From Gossypium raimondii (Eukaryota; Streptophyta; Magnoliopsida; Malvales; Malvaceae): a DNA stretch of 64,000 nt. The position numbers were made by a program, and so were the translations under genes. The stretch covers positions 51,617,733 through 51,681,732 of the forward strand of contig NC_068571.1 in the NCBI RefSeq assembly GCF_025698545.1. The letters are read 5' to 3'. Of the stretch, positions 1-12,913 are shown piece by piece. The notes below the pieces were generated by a model, which did not search any database, was not told the origin of the DNA, and worked only from the letters and a program-made list of their open reading frames with translations. The stretch's first letter is position 1, and each line of letters opens with the position of its first letter.

Positions 1-1917
1 TATACATGTGGATTGCCACATGTATGCCACGCTAGCAATTAATTATTTTTTTAAATTAAAAAATATTTTTATAATTTTCTTAAAAATAATTTTTTGAATT
101 TTTTAAATTTTAAAAATTAATTAATTGTTGACACGGATTTTCATGTGGATGCTACGTCAATAAAGTTAACAAACGTTTACTTTTCCATTTATTTTGGGGT
201 AATTTGACAAAAACTGCAAGTTAAAAAGGGCTAAAAATAAATAGAAGGCTAAAATGAAAATTTTTATAAAATTGGAGGGCCAAATAAACTATTATACCTA
301 GATTTTTTTCAAAATAAAATGATATTGTAATTGAAGGAGTTTAAATCCATAATCACTTGAAATTAGACTAAAATATAGTTTTCCCAAAACTCAATTATTA
401 GTCTTGAGAGTTCAAACCTGAAATGATAAAAAATCTAAACCTAGAAAAACTACAAACCCAAAAATAGTAAGCCCAATATGATGAAACCGGAAATAACATA
501 AGATCCAAAATATCTTATTAATGTTAATTAAATATGAAAACAAACACAAAAATGAACTCTAAAAAATTAGACTAATTAATTCATAAATTATAGGCACAAT
601 TACAAATTATTGATACATAAAAATTACAAAAGATTGGAGTTTCATTATTATATTCATTCCGACTTAAAATTCAACCTCACTGATGTATTTATTGCCTCAA
701 GTATGAACCTCTCTTTTGTGTAAGGAAAATATAAATAATGTTTTTATGTCTTTTGAATTCAATAATAATAGTAATATACATTAAAATAACAAAAATATAT
801 ATTGAAATTTGAAAAAGCCAAAATTTTGATAAACCCAAAAAGAAAATTATTGGCTGTTGAAGGCTGTATGAGTTTAATTGCTGCTGGATACAAAGCAATG
901 GAAAGGAAAAAGCAATGAAAGAAGATTGCAGAAAAACAAGTGGAGTGGTCTGCTGGAAAAATAAAATATCAGATGCAGGCAGCCATGTGAGAATCGGGTC
1001 ACAACCGTTCGTGCATGCTCTTCTTACAACGTTGATGTCATCTCTCATCTGTTCATTAAAATCAATATATATATATATACGTACTCCGTTTTTTCAGATA
1101 TTTCATTTTCAACTCTATAATGGAAGAGTGAAGGAAACCCCCCACCATTCTCATATCATTTCTCTTCTGTGTGTCGTCTTGTCCCATGCCATGCAGAAAA
1201 CAGGCCCCACACACACACGTACTTTCCATTTGCATGCACTGTTCTTCGGAGAAATTTCATTATATGCTTCTCTTTCACCCCTAAACAAAACTATACCATC
1301 TACATCAAATACAATATTAATGACATGCTAGCTTAGCATCTTCTTTAGTGAAAGTGTTGTATAGGTTTTATGGGTAAACGTATCATCAAAATCCGTACTC
1401 GTGTATTAGAAGTTATATTGTATTTTATTTTTGTACTAAAAAAGTAAGTAAATTAATTTCTAGACATTAGATCAAATAGTAAATTAATTCTTTCAATTGA
1501 AAATTTTATTCGTTTCTATTATTAGAAACTCGCTTGGATAACAAAATAACTAGACAATTACACATGTATCACATATACCTCATTTTAAAATACAATGACC
1601 AATTGTTAATTGAATCGTATGTCATTACGTATCATTTTGTATTTAACATCATTTAATTTCATGTCCTATTTATCAATTAAATGAAACTGTTCTAATTTTT
1701 AAGCTACAAGGGCACTCCTTATTTAAATAATTCCTCCTCTCAAAATTATCAGTTTTTCTTTCTACTTTAAAAATTGACCATTTTACTCATTTTTTTAAAA
1801 CCTTTTGCACAATTTGAAAGTAGAAAGACAAAAAAATGCACCCGTGCTATTACAATGACATATACAAATGCTAACTTCATTTGCAAGTATATATTGAGTA
1901 GTGTTGTTTCTCCAGTG

Positions 1918-1953
<36 letters not shown>

Positions 1954-2422
1954 TATCTGTTTCATTAGTATCATACAAGCACAAACTTCCAACAAATAAT
2001 TCAACTTGGACAAAAATAGATTCATCATAGCAGCCAAAGCAACGACATTATTATTATGAAGAGAAGAGGGAGACAAAAGATTGAGGTTCAAATTTTGAAA
2101 CAAAATCTTTAGACAAAAACTACCCATGGTCCATAAGCAGATGATACAAAAGCAAAAAAAACAAAGAAAAAGAGAAAAAGCAATGGCTAACACATCAAGA
2201 AAAGTTCAGATGTCCCCATTCACTTTATTTCATCAACTATTTTATATGGACTGAATCTGAAAGTACTAAATTCATATCCTAAGTCCTTATAGACAGTCAG
2301 TTTGTAATGAAATTTTAGTTCAAACCCATAGTTGATGGCAACATTGTGGAACTAAACGCACCATCATATGGAAAAGATACTTACCTTGTAGCTGACTGGT
2401 TTTTACCATTTGACCACAATTC
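1..2422. other. Gene-free flank with degenerate repeats
   Basis: No reading frame here looks like a real gene; those present are short, low-complexity and lack homology I recognise. The first 300 bases look like part of a palindromic repeat ending in 'aactattatacct'. Positions about 1380-1570 resemble a worn copy of the foldback family seen intact at 31150-31500, sharing the pattern 'attagatcaaatagtaaa'. A TA microsatellite lies at 1923-1951. The 3' end of the trihelix gene (minus strand) begins at 2423, so its 3' UTR should occupy the last few hundred bases. Confidence 0.5.
1923..1951. repeat. (TA)n microsatellite
   Basis: An uninterrupted run of alternating T and A of about 29 bases. It is a simple-sequence repeat, probably variable in length between accessions. 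Confidence 0.9.
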
Positions 2423-4297
2423 TCATTCTCCCTTATCACTGTCATTATCATCACCATCTAGCTCACTTTCATGGCTTTCATTGTACTTTACCTTGCTTCC
2501 TTGTGCTACATTCTCACCAACTATGCCATCAAAATCCAATTTTGGGATGTTCATTCCAGAATCTTTAAGGTTCCCACTAATGTTTACTTGTGCAGTGACA
2601 AGGTCTCTCTCAGGAATATAGGCTTCTAAAAAGTCTGAATCACCTTGCTTTTGTACCTCTATGTCACTGTTAATCAAAGGTGTTGGTGAAGTGGGACAAG
2701 TAATGGGTATTCTTGAGTAAAGCTGACCCAATTGATCAAAATAACTGCATGTTTTAGATTGTTGAGAACGTTTCTTACCATTTTCTTTGCTTTTCCTGAA
2801 ATACTTGTTGATGTTTTCCCACTTTTCTTTGCATTTTTTGGCACTTCTTTGATAACCAAAGGAAGACATCAAAGAGCTCACTTGTTCCCAAACAGGTCCT
2901 TTTAATCCAGGTTCTCGAAACTTTGATTCTAAGTCACATCTCACTTGAATCAAGGCCTCAACCTCAGCTATAGGCCACCTGCTACTGTTATCAACTTTCA
3001 CTCCATTAAAGGGTTCCATTGCATTTCCAGGTTGCTGTAACAATGGAGTCTTTCCAGGAAGATTGATGCTTTCACCTGTAATTTTCTCCAAATAGGAAAC
3101 TATAAGAGCTTCTCTACTTGAAGCTAAAGCTTGTTCATGTGCCCTTGCAACGGCTTCCCTATTGCGTTTTTCAGCCTCTTGTTGCCTCCATGATTCTTCT
3201 TTCACTGACCTTTCTTTATCCATTCTTTCAATAAATTCCAAGAACCTTTTATGGAGACACTCTTGATGATCAGTCACTTGCTTCACCAAGCTCTCGAAAG
3301 CCACAACCATTGAACTCAATTGCTCCTTCATTTTCATCTTCCTCTTCTTCTTTTGAACCTTCCTTAATGAAGCTTCTTTCCCAATAGAAGCTTCGGATCC
3401 ATGATCAACCCCAGTAGCAACAACATTACCACCCCCACCATTGGCACCTACTACGTCATGCTCTTGAAACTTAGTTAAGTTCATGGAAGGACCAACATTT
3501 GCAGGTGAATTCTCGCCTGTGAGAGCAGACCCTGAACCAGCTTGAGCAGCTTCTCCACGCTTTCCAAGTCCATAAATTGCTTCAAGCTCACCAAACAGTC
3601 CATATTTGCTATCCAAATTCCTGCTTCTCTCACTTGTAGATTGACCAGGTTGTTGCAAAACTTTGTTGTACTTAGTCCCCTCTACCATTTTAGCTCCATC
3701 TGCACTACACTGCCTATTATCTAATCTGTTTAAGGGCTTCCTGGTAACATTTTAACAAACACATGGGTGACAAAGAAATCAACTTTGAAAAGAAAAGAAT
3801 AAAAAAACAGCAATCTTTATAAATTACCAAAAGGGTTCTTTGATGGGAGAATCTTCTTGAGGAGGCAAACAACGGGGCAAGAAAAGGGAATGTTGTTGCT
3901 GTTGCTCATTTCCATGGAGAAAAGTAGCACCGTTTTGCTGAGGATTCAAAGGTAAAGCAGCCTCTTTTTTCCCACTGTTTTCGTTAAGACCCAACTTGAA
4001 ATTAACAGCCAAAAAGGGTTGTTGTTGATTATGATGATGAACAGGTTCTGGGTGTTGAAATGGTTGAAACTGATGGTGGAAAAGCTGATGGGTAACTGGA
4101 TTTTCATGTTGTTTATTATGTTGTTGAGAATGTAAAGGGTAAGGGAAAACAGGTTGTTGTTGGTGATTATGAGGATTGGAAATGAAGAAAATTGAATCGG
4201 ATGAAGAAGCATCATCATCCTCCATGAATTGCTGTTGTTGTAGATGATGATGATGATGGTGATGGTGATGATGGGCACCATATTTGATGGGATGCAT
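2423..4297 (-). CDS. GT-2-like trihelix transcription factor
   Basis: Two-exon gene on the minus strand: exon 1 4297-3828, a 114-bp GT-AG intron, exon 2 3713-2423. The joined frame is 586 aa. An alternative acceptor a few bases downstream also keeps frame. The N-terminus (about residues 8-19) is a run of histidines followed by glutamines, then a His/Gln-rich low-complexity region to about 150. A basic stretch KKKRKMKMK (about 278-286) is a likely nuclear localisation signal. It begins a long Lys/Glu-rich helical segment (275-370), typical of the central coiled coil of GT-2 factors. The DNA-binding trihelix domain lies at about 401-488, with its three conserved tryptophans in SRWPIAEVEALIQ, GPVWEQVSS and CKEKWENINKYF. 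Family members bind GT elements in promoters. Classical GT-2 proteins carry two trihelices; here only the C-terminal one is visible, as in some GTL2-like proteins, so the exact orthologue is uncertain. Confidence 0.9.
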
Positions 4298-4918
4298 TTC
4301 TTTTGAAGGGGGTTTTTTTTTTAATGTTTATTGAAGAACATTAATGCAAGAAGGAACCAAACGAGGGTCTTTCTTCATAGAAATGTTGAATTAAACACTG
4401 ATTTTTTTAAAGGAAAAAAAGAGCAGCTGTTTTATGGGAATGGGATTATAATTTATAACATTAGATATTTCTAGAAGTGGTCTAGGGTTTCGGTTTATCC
4501 AAAAATAAATAAGTAATTTTTAATATTTAAAAATAAATTTAATATTTGAGGACGTAATTTTGTGTACATTGAAACGCATTATTCATAGAATGGAGAGAAA
4601 TGATGAGTAGTTTTAAATATTGTGTCAAAAAAATAAATATAATTAAAATTATTCAAAAAAAAAAAACACGAGTTAAAATAATCTCTCTCAAGTGACGTGG
4701 GGTGGTTCAGCTCCATCAATAGGTGGTGGATCCGACTAATAATAATAGGGAAGAAAGAACAAGGTTTATACCCTATGAAAACCGTCAAGTACCATTCAAT
4801 TAATGCATTTGGAATATAATTACTATTTGGTCAAATTTCAAGTAGTGGATGATTATGCAAAGTCTTAGTTTTGGTCACTACTTCATAGTCCTACCCTAGT
4901 CATCTTTCTCTACGAGTT

Positions 4919-5095
4919 ACATTACAGGAAATCAATGATATAGCGGGGTTTTCTTTCACCTTTAGCGGCGTTTATAAAAGCCGAAAAAAAACTTAGGGGC
5001 ACTATCAAAAATGCTGCCCAGAAAGCCGCTAATATTATCGTCTAATATAGCAGTGTTTTGATCACATATAGCGGCCGGTGATATTTGAGTAGCTT
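4919..5095. mobile_element. CACTA-like terminal remnant
   Basis: The stretch opens with 'cattacaggaaat', close to the CACTACAAGAAAA termini of plant CACTA (En/Spm) elements. It continues with repeated 'tagcgg(c)' motifs in both orientations ('tagcggcgtt', 'gccgctaat', 'tagcggccgg'). Sub-terminal GC-rich repeats of this kind are common in non-autonomous CACTA derivatives. No transposase or second end was found. Confidence 0.5.
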
Positions 5096-5139
5096 ATTAG
5101 TTCGAGTTTGAAAGTTTGTCTAAAATTTTAAGAGGATTT

Positions 5140-5850
5140 AAGAAAAAGAATAGATCTGGAAAATGGGATTAGACAATAAAATAGGTTAGTTTAAAATATG
5201 GGTCGGACTTAAATTACTTGAATATTCTGACTCAAGCCTTCAAGCTCAGCACGATTCAACCCAACCTACTTTTGTAAGTTTGTAATGTTTTATATTATGT
5301 AATTTACAACATAAAATTTGAAGAAATCAAATTGCAACACACTTCTCGGTTTGCAAATAGGATTGTTGATAATGATAGCAACAAATCACCTCATAAGGAC
5401 GTATGTTTCCAATCATGCACTAGAGGATATGGCTTCGATTCTTTTGCAAAATAGTGTAGGGATGAACATTGATGCTATTGTTTAATTGGTTGGTTTTTTC
5501 TCTGTCCAGCTTCTTTCTTTTAACAAAATATAAATAAATCTATAGTAGTATATAACACTACTACAATATATACATTTAAAAATGTTAAGATGACTGTATA
5601 TAAACATTTAATAAAAATATAAATTTATTAAATATTAACTTAAAATTAATATAAATATATTTTTAAATTTTGTTAAAAATAATATGGACGGACCTAAAAT
5701 GGACTTGAGTTAGCTATTTACAAATATGGGCGGGCTTAGACAATATTTAGACCCATATTTCGGGTCAGACCGACCTTAGTAAGCCTAAAATGTGTTAATA
5801 TCCGACAAAAACTCGACCTAACCTATGAACACTTCTAAATATATTTAAAC
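5140..5850. repeat. Degenerate relative of the GGGCC-rich hAT MITE
   Basis: Contains 'aaatatgggtcggac' near one side and 'aaatatgggcgggctt', 'cccatatttcgggtcag' and 'cctatgaacacttcta' near the other. These look like mutated versions of the termini and inner arms of the clean element at 16651-17347. Unrelated sequence seems to interrupt the middle (about 5330-5510). No clear left terminus or target duplication is left. Confidence 0.45.
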
Positions 5851-6134
5851 CAAGACCTTATTTTTAAATATATTTTTATATAAATAATTTTCATTCATAT
5901 CATGGAGTGTAATAAAATAATATTGTATAAAAATTCAACGCTTGATCTAATTTATCAAAAGTAATCGAGATTTTATATCACCGTAAAAAATAAGAGAAAC
6001 TCAAAATATCTATACTATTATTTAAGTGTGTTGCTAAATTTATGTCACTTACAGATTGGTCTCAACTCAATTACAAAATTAAAAGAAAAAAATATTATAA
6101 GGTTTTTATATAAAATCTTTAAAAAAAGTACAAG

Positions 6135-6215
6135 CATTTAATAAGATTTAAACCTAAAACATCGTAATTTTTATATCTTAATTTTACCATATTAATTAAA
6201 ACCTCATTTATGTTG
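6135..6215 (-). repeat. tRNA-derived (SINE-like) module
   Basis: Read on the minus strand this gives an A-box-like 'ttaattaatatggtaaa' followed about 40 bases later by a B-box-like 'aggtttaaatctta'. The same arrangement recurs at 12375-12460 (minus), 12725-12795 (plus) and 31565-31640 (plus). Confidence 0.35.
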
Positions 6216-7699
6216 TATTTTTCTAAGTTATATTATATAATTTTTACTCACGTTGAATTGCAATCTAACATATATATTTAACTAGATTTATAGTTTTAGG
6301 GTTTAGAGAACACTCATGAAAAAATTATATAATAAATATACTTATTAAAAATATAAAAATTCATTAATACTTTAATTATACATATTTATTATTATTAATT
6401 TTTTTGATTTATTAAATAAAAACTAAAATACTTTAAGATATATATAGCTTAAATTGTAAATATAAAAATATTTTAATAATTTCCATAATTGAATGATTTA
6501 ATAAAATAATTCATATAAAAAATCCAATATTACGAGACAAAGGTATAGTGGGACCCAAAATAACCGTAGTATTTTGGAATTAAGAACAGAAAAGGTGACA
6601 CGTGTTAGAGTGCAGAAATTAGAGACAACATGGAATTGATGTGCACGTGAATCGGGTACAGTAAGTTGTCGTCCTGTCCCACACTCATCTCCTTCGCTTT
6701 TGACATTTCATTCAGTATATTCCTATACTCTTCCTTTGGGAATTTAGTTTCTTATTATAATATATAATTACTAAAAGTTTGAAGGTAATTCAATTGAAAT
6801 TTATGAGTTTGGATTTTTTATATATTTATATAGAATATATAAAAAGATAAACCACGTCGTTAAATTATTAATAAGTTTATATTTTGATATTTAATTTAAA
6901 AAGGTTATAAAATAGTTAGTGTGCGGTTTAATTTTTTTAAGTACATTTAGTCAGCTCCAAACGACAATTTGACGATCGGTAGAGTGGATTAATACCCATT
7001 GATGAGTAGAAGAACATATCTTAGATCCAAGTTGATTTGGCAATCAGTATGGAAGATCGAACAAGAAAATTATTTGAATTTTGGTTCGCACATTCAAACA
7101 TTCAAAGTTGTTTCATAAAAAAATGAAATGTAGAAGAGATAGAAATAAGAGCTTTCGATTGATCAAGCAGTGGGAATAGAGAATGCCATACAACGACAAT
7201 TTTAACTATTTTGTAACTTAAATAAAAACTTGTAAACTGTTCAGTAATCATTTTAAATGACCAAAACATAAACTTCCTATCATCGAATTTTTAAACCAGC
7301 TTTCTTAATTTTTCTCTCCCACTGACAAATATACGAGTAAAAATATATTTTATGTGAAAATATTGTTTTCAGTTTACTGAACAATAATTATAGTTAAAGT
7401 GATAAAAATAATTATATACAAAATTTATTAAATACATGTTGATTTCTTTTTTCTTTTCTTAAGGAAAAGATAACTTTTATTAAAACAATCAAAATAAGGT
7501 AAATTATACGAATACCAAAGGAAAGGATAAATTAGATTTCAATAAGCTTATTCCGTGCACACTTCTTAACGTCATTCATCTTCATTAGTGAGATCAAATG
7601 TGGTATCACAAATAGATCAACCTCATTCAATGTGATTCACATAAAATAATGCTATCTTCGCCAGAAAATAAAATATTTTATTAATAACCCAGTGCATCC

Positions 7700-7985
7700 A
7701 ACAAAAATCATATTCTAAAATTTAGGTCTAACTATTAAATAGTGTTAAGATTATTTTGTTAAATTTAAGTTCATTACAACATCATTTTTAGTTGTATTAT
7801 TACCAATTGAGTTTTTTTATTTCAAAATGTCACACCAACAAAATTAACAAAAAACATTAACAATGTTAATAGTGGACTTAAATTTTAAATTTGAAAAATA
7901 GATTGACTAAATTTCTAAAAATAAAAGTATAGGAACTAAATTTCAATTTTATATAAAGTATAAGGACCTATAACATATTTTAACC
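7700..7985. mobile_element. Foldback MITE, family B
   Basis: Its right end reads 'aaggacctataacatatttt' followed by 'aacc', matching the terminus shared by at least five other elements in the window (16106, 17560, 30170, 32330, 33650). It also carries the internal block 'atttcaaaatgtcacac' seen in the other members. The left half is eroded. It is non-coding. Confidence 0.6.
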
Positions 7986-8439
7986 TTTAAATTTTTATTT
8001 TATTTTTGAAATCTAAAGAATTTAAATTCAATATTGCCACTATTTGTCATTGGTGGAGTGACAAAAGATTTGAATTCAAGTCTTCGTTTTTATAGAAAAT
8101 AATGGTTGTTATTGGGTCAAGACGTTATTAACTAATTGTAATACGGTTTTAAATAATTATTAGGTCATAAATATGTTTTTATTAAAAAAATAAAATTCAT
8201 TATAAATGTAATTAGTTGTGTTGGATATAATGTAGTAGTATTGTTGTTAGGGAAGCCCACAATGAGAAAAAGCTCAAAACTCAAAAATATTGTTGCTTTG
8301 TGTATGGGATTGGACCTACCTCATTGCTTGGACTCAACTTCTTTAAAAAAGGGGAAAAATAGTAATACCAAACAAGGGTTAGGCCCATTTTATACTTGGT
8401 TAAAATTAAGGCCATCTTGGAAATAAATAATTTACAAAA

Positions 8440-8790
8440 TCCGGTAAAAGTATTATTGACGTCCTTATATTAAGAGTAAGGTCGCATTTTTCTCACTCTA
8501 CTTAAAAAAATAGGCAAAGTTTTTATTGTACATTTGATCAAAGAGTAAATTGGTCCATTTTGTTAAAAATTTCATCCATTTATACTGTTAAAAACTGACA
8601 TGGCTAACAGAATAATTGGACAATAACACGTACGTGTCATGCGTAGCTCATGTTGATGTACAGGGACAAGTTTTTAACAGGAGGAATGAATGGAATTTTT
8701 AATAAGAGGACTAATTTGCTATTTGATTTAACATATAAAGACTAAATTGCTATTTTTTTAATAGAAAAAGGAAAATGCAGTCCAACTTCT
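8440..8790. mobile_element. Foldback MITE, family A
   Basis: Begins 'ccggtaaaagtattattgac', carries 'gatcaaagagtaaattggtc' and 'atttcatccatttatactgt', then the mirrored pattern on the other arm. It is clearly related to the better preserved copy at 31150-31500. Non-coding, AT-rich and palindromic. Confidence 0.6.
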
Positions 8791-9717
8791 GGCTTCATAA
8801 TTGGATAATATAAGTTTGTACAAGTTACAATTGGAATAAAAATATATTTAAATAATTGAATTAAGTACAAACAAATTAAGGTTTAATTGCTTGATTGAAA
8901 CATTCACTTTACTCTTGCACTATTCATTCTCATAAATTAAGGGGTTTAGAGAATTATGTGCATATATTTATAATAAGGGTAAATTGTACTAATAGTCATT
9001 CAATTATGTTTGTCTTTTCTTTTCTTAGCCACGATTATGGAAAGTTACAATTAGTCATTCAACTATTTAATTGTTTTTTGGTCACCCAATTATTTTAGAT
9101 TTTGGGCATTTCCATTTTTACGATGGTGATAAAAAAGATAAAATTAAATAATAAATTTTATAATCGAAAGACCAAAAGGAAATAAAAATATAATTACAAC
9201 TAACATAAATTAGTCTTATAACAAAAACTAATATGTAAAGTTATTTGTATCATAATTTAATCATTATATAAAATTATTTTAAGAACCTTTAAAAATTCTT
9301 TCAACTTGTAATTTCTTTTTAAAGTATTTTTTTAATTATATTTAAAATAAAGTTTTTTGATGATGCCAATTGTAAATTTTAAGAAAATGTATTAATTTTC
9401 CACATTTTTTGAATGGGATAGTAAGTGGTCGGCCATTTAGGAAGAGCAAAAAATCAAACATTGTGCCCGGATCTCTTCCATATCTTTTTTCCACCGTTGG
9501 TTATAACTATTGGGACCCACATGTCTCCACATCAGGTGGCCATAGAAAACCAATTGTTTCCTACTAATCATGCTTAATTATCTAAGTTGTTTTAACACGT
9601 TAATTAACGATAACTAGAATTCATCGTATATATATATATATAACTAAATTAGTGGATTTTTTATAGATAATTATATTTTTATTCCTATTTGATAAGTTTA
9701 TTGTAATTAAATTTGTT

Positions 9718-10470
9718 TAGGGGATGTCCACTCCTTATAAGAAATATTTGAAGTGTTATTTGCACGAGGCTGACAAACCTCTCAACGACTCTGTATTGCT
9801 CCTAATCTAGGTTTTGTCTCCCAACCTTATGAAGAGTCTAAGTGTCTAATGCTTTCTGAAGAGGCAGTGAGTTCAGTAGAGTGAGAGCATCTCACCAACA
9901 CAAGTTGTGATAGCATAGTTGCTCACAAGTGCCCTTTATATTGCAGAGCACGAGCTCAAAATCTACCAAGCACATATGCCCATATTTATTTGATAGGTGG
10001 TCGTGTGACACGTACAATCCACTTTTTAAAAAACTTGATAAGACGCTCTCACTTTGTTGAACCTGTTGCCTCTTTAAGCAGCCTTAAGCATTCAAGTTCT
10101 CATTAGGGTAGAGAGACAAAACACCAACCATGGACAATATCGCTTTTTTTGTTAAGGGGAGACTAACTCCTTCGAAAGAAGTCTTATTGGGATGAGATTT
10201 TGTCTTCCAACTTTATAAATAGTGGAGTGGCTAAGGCTACTTGAAAAGGCAACGGGTTTAATAAAGTAAGAACACCCTGTTAGAATAAACCATGCGTAGC
10301 GCTAAATTGCCTATCAAAGAAATATGGATATTTGCATTTGGTAAAGTTTGAACCTCTGCCATATAGCATATAAGGCACTTGCGAGGTTGATACCATTTTT
10401 TACCAATCCTAAACAATATAGCATTTTTTTTTTTAGAATCTAAATAAGTTTCCATGTGCAAAGTTATTGT
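9718..10470. mobile_element. Adjacent palindromic repeat pair
   Basis: Positions about 9820-9900 ('ttttgtctcccaacctta', 'gaagaggcagtgagttcagt') are mirrored at 10035-10125 ('agagagacaaaac' on the opposite arm), forming a foldback of about 310 bp. From 10158 a second diverged copy of the left arm starts ('attttgtcttccaac', 'gaaaaggcaacgggttta'). The pair looks like two insertions of one family or a partial duplication. I recognise no coding content. Confidence 0.5.
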
Positions 10471-10544
10471 GAGTCAAGTTCATAAAATAAAATTGTTGTT
10501 TTTTGTTAAGCAATATAAAATCTTAAAATTTTAAAAAAGGGAGA

Positions 10545-10925
10545 GAAGATCCGTGGCAATTATAATGGGAAATTTTAAAATGAGAATCAAAATGATCTGT
10601 GGCAACTATTAGATCGAAATAAATGGTTCTAAGCCTTAGATCTTATATTCATCTTACCTTATCAAAATAAAACCAGCAACACCCGATCTTTCCCTTCATT
10701 TTTTTTCTTTTTACCGTGTATTTAAAATTTTAGTGTGAAAAAAATTTGGATAATCTTTATTTTCAATTTTTTTTAGAACAAAATTGGAGTGGAAAGAAAA
10801 AAGAATGAAAAGATTAGGTGTTGTTGGTTTTATTGTAATAAGGTAAGATAAATCTGAATCTAAGACTTAGAATCGATTATTTTGATCTAATGGTTAAGAT
10901 ATTTTTGTTATTATAATTATTAGAG
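10545..10925. mobile_element. Foldback element (about 380 bp)
   Basis: The left arm 'actattagatcgaaataa ... cttatcaaaataaaacc' is mirrored by 'ggttttattgtaataagg ... ttttgatctaatggtta' on the right. The two arms of about 110 bases enclose an AT-rich loop. I take it as a MITE of a family not otherwise seen here. Confidence 0.6.
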
Positions 10926-12284
10926 AAAAGATTAAAACAAAAATAGGAGGGAACATATTTATGAAATTAGGAAAGAAAGAAATAATAAATTGGGTAGTGA
11001 TGCATCAAGTGTTTCCAAAATGGGGAACTTAATTTTTGAAAGCATGATGTGAGAGAGAGGTGGCCAAAGTGATGAGTTAGGGTGTTTGGGGAGTACTAGG
11101 ATTCTTTTCTACTCATCCCAACCAAGCGTGGAGCTTTGATGTCATTGTCTTTTCTCTTTGTTTCCTTCGATTCAATAGCTGGTTTGTAGTTTTGTACTAT
11201 TATAAACAAAAACCCTTATTTTTTTTAATTAAAATTTTGGATTACTTGGATTTTTTTTTGATAAATCTATTATTTTTCATTTTTTTCAATTTAGGATATT
11301 TGAACTTTTTAGTTTTTTAAATCAAAGTTTTATTTTATTTAAGTATTAGTATTTGGTATCTTGATAATGTAGTTTTTTAAAAAATATTATGCATTTTTTT
11401 TAATATTTATAACACTTGATTGTTTATTAAGGATTCTCACTAATCGTAAGAATGAGTTATATATTTTGGCTACTAAAAGTTAGATCACTTGATTATTATT
11501 TAAAAAATATTTAGTCTGTAGATGTGATAAATTGACTTAACTTAACATTCGTTGTAATTGTAGATAGAATGAAAATAGGCTGCAATAAATAAATAAAAGA
11601 CACCATCAATCTTTGTTTACGCGGTTCATACAAAACGGCCTTACGTTCGCGGAGCCTCTCTCAGGATAAAATTTTAACCAATCACCAAACCCTTCAAGAG
11701 TATGCTTCTTTCCCTATCGGCTAAAGCTCACAACTCCTTTCCCAAGCAAGTACATGCAGTTCGTACTAAGATATCTACGCTAAGTTTTCCCCTGAAAATT
11801 TCGTTTGTAAGATTAGGTGACTCGATTAAGTTTTACTTACAAATATGCACTCCCAAATAAGTTCATCATTGAACAAGATATAAGTGCTGGCTCTCACACT
11901 TTTTACTTACAAAAACCTTTTATATAAGAGTTTAAGGCTTGCTAAGATACCTATCAATCACAATCAAAATTTCACTAAAGTAACTTTAAAAAGAGCTTTA
12001 CAAGTATCCTAATAAATACAATGATAAATGCAGAAATATTCTTGATATACTCCAATTTAGCATTATCCACTAATCCAAGAATCTTGACAATCATTTCTTC
12101 TTCTATTTGTATCTTCCAAAGTTCTATCATCAAATATCAGCTAACATACTTCCATGATATCAACAAAATCAATGCTAATTGTTTTGGTTCAAAAGATTAG
12201 CAACAACAAAAATGATAAGTTATGGTTCTTGAGTAGTTATATACACATTCACAAGTTAACCGACACTAACTCGATTTAGAAAAT

Positions 12285-12720
12285 TACTAAAATGTCATTT
12301 CATATTTAGAATAAGTTATATTATTACAATGACACTTTTATCTTTTTATATTTTTAATAAAATCAATAAAATCTTTTACATGACAGGATTTAAACCTATG
12401 CCATCAACATTTACAAAACTTTACCTTTACCATTTCAATTAAAGCTTTATTTATTTTTGTATATTTTAATATTATTAGACAAACTTTTTCATCCGCGTTG
12501 TTTGTATCTATACTATTTTATTTAAACCCCTGGCCGAGTTAATGTCTCGAGTCAACCAAACACCATTTCAACCCGAGAAATTACTAAAATGTACTTTCAT
12601 TTTTAAAATAATTTATATTATTACAATGGTACTTTTGTTATTTTTTTATATTTTTAATAAAACCGATAAAACCCTTGCATGTGATGAGATTCGATATTAA
12701 AATGTACAAAACAAGTGAAA
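12285..12720. repeat. Direct repeat, period about 298 bp
   Basis: 'gaaaattactaaaatgtc' near 12280 recurs as 'gaaattactaaaatgtac' near 12578, followed in both by a parallel 'ttatattattacaatg...ttttatatttttaataaaa' block. The interval between copies contains the minus-strand tRNA-like module at 12375-12460. This could be a short LTR-like or duplicated repeat; no coding content is seen. Confidence 0.5.
12375..12460 (-). repeat. tRNA-derived (SINE-like) module
   Basis: Minus-strand reading shows 'ttgaaatggtaaaggtaaag' (A-box-like) and, downstream, 'ataggtttaaatcctgtc' (B-box-like, compare GGTTCRANNCC). This is the same module as at 31565-31640. It is too degenerate to be a working tRNA gene. Confidence 0.4.
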
Positions 12721-12724
12721 ATAA

Positions 12725-12795
12725 AGATTTAGTTGTAATGGCAAAAATAAGGTTTTATTGTTTCTAATGGCATGAGTTCAAATTTTAATATTTGT
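12725..12795 (+). repeat. tRNA-derived (SINE-like) module
   Basis: Plus-strand 'tttagttgtaatggcaaaaa' then 'ggcatgagttcaaatttt' repeats the A-box/B-box spacing of the other modules. It is diverged. Confidence 0.35.
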
Positions 12796-12913
12796 ACATT
12801 TTATTAATTTTATTTAAAAGACAAATGTGCCCTCATAATAATTGAGTTTGTGTCACAAGTCAACTCAATATTGAATTTTCCTTTCACCAATATGATACCA
12901 TTTTGACGTGTTG

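Noticed and set aside
689-2193. Several frames of 60-140 codons
   Set aside because: Low-complexity, AT-driven, overlapping on both strands, with no recognisable domain or splice context.
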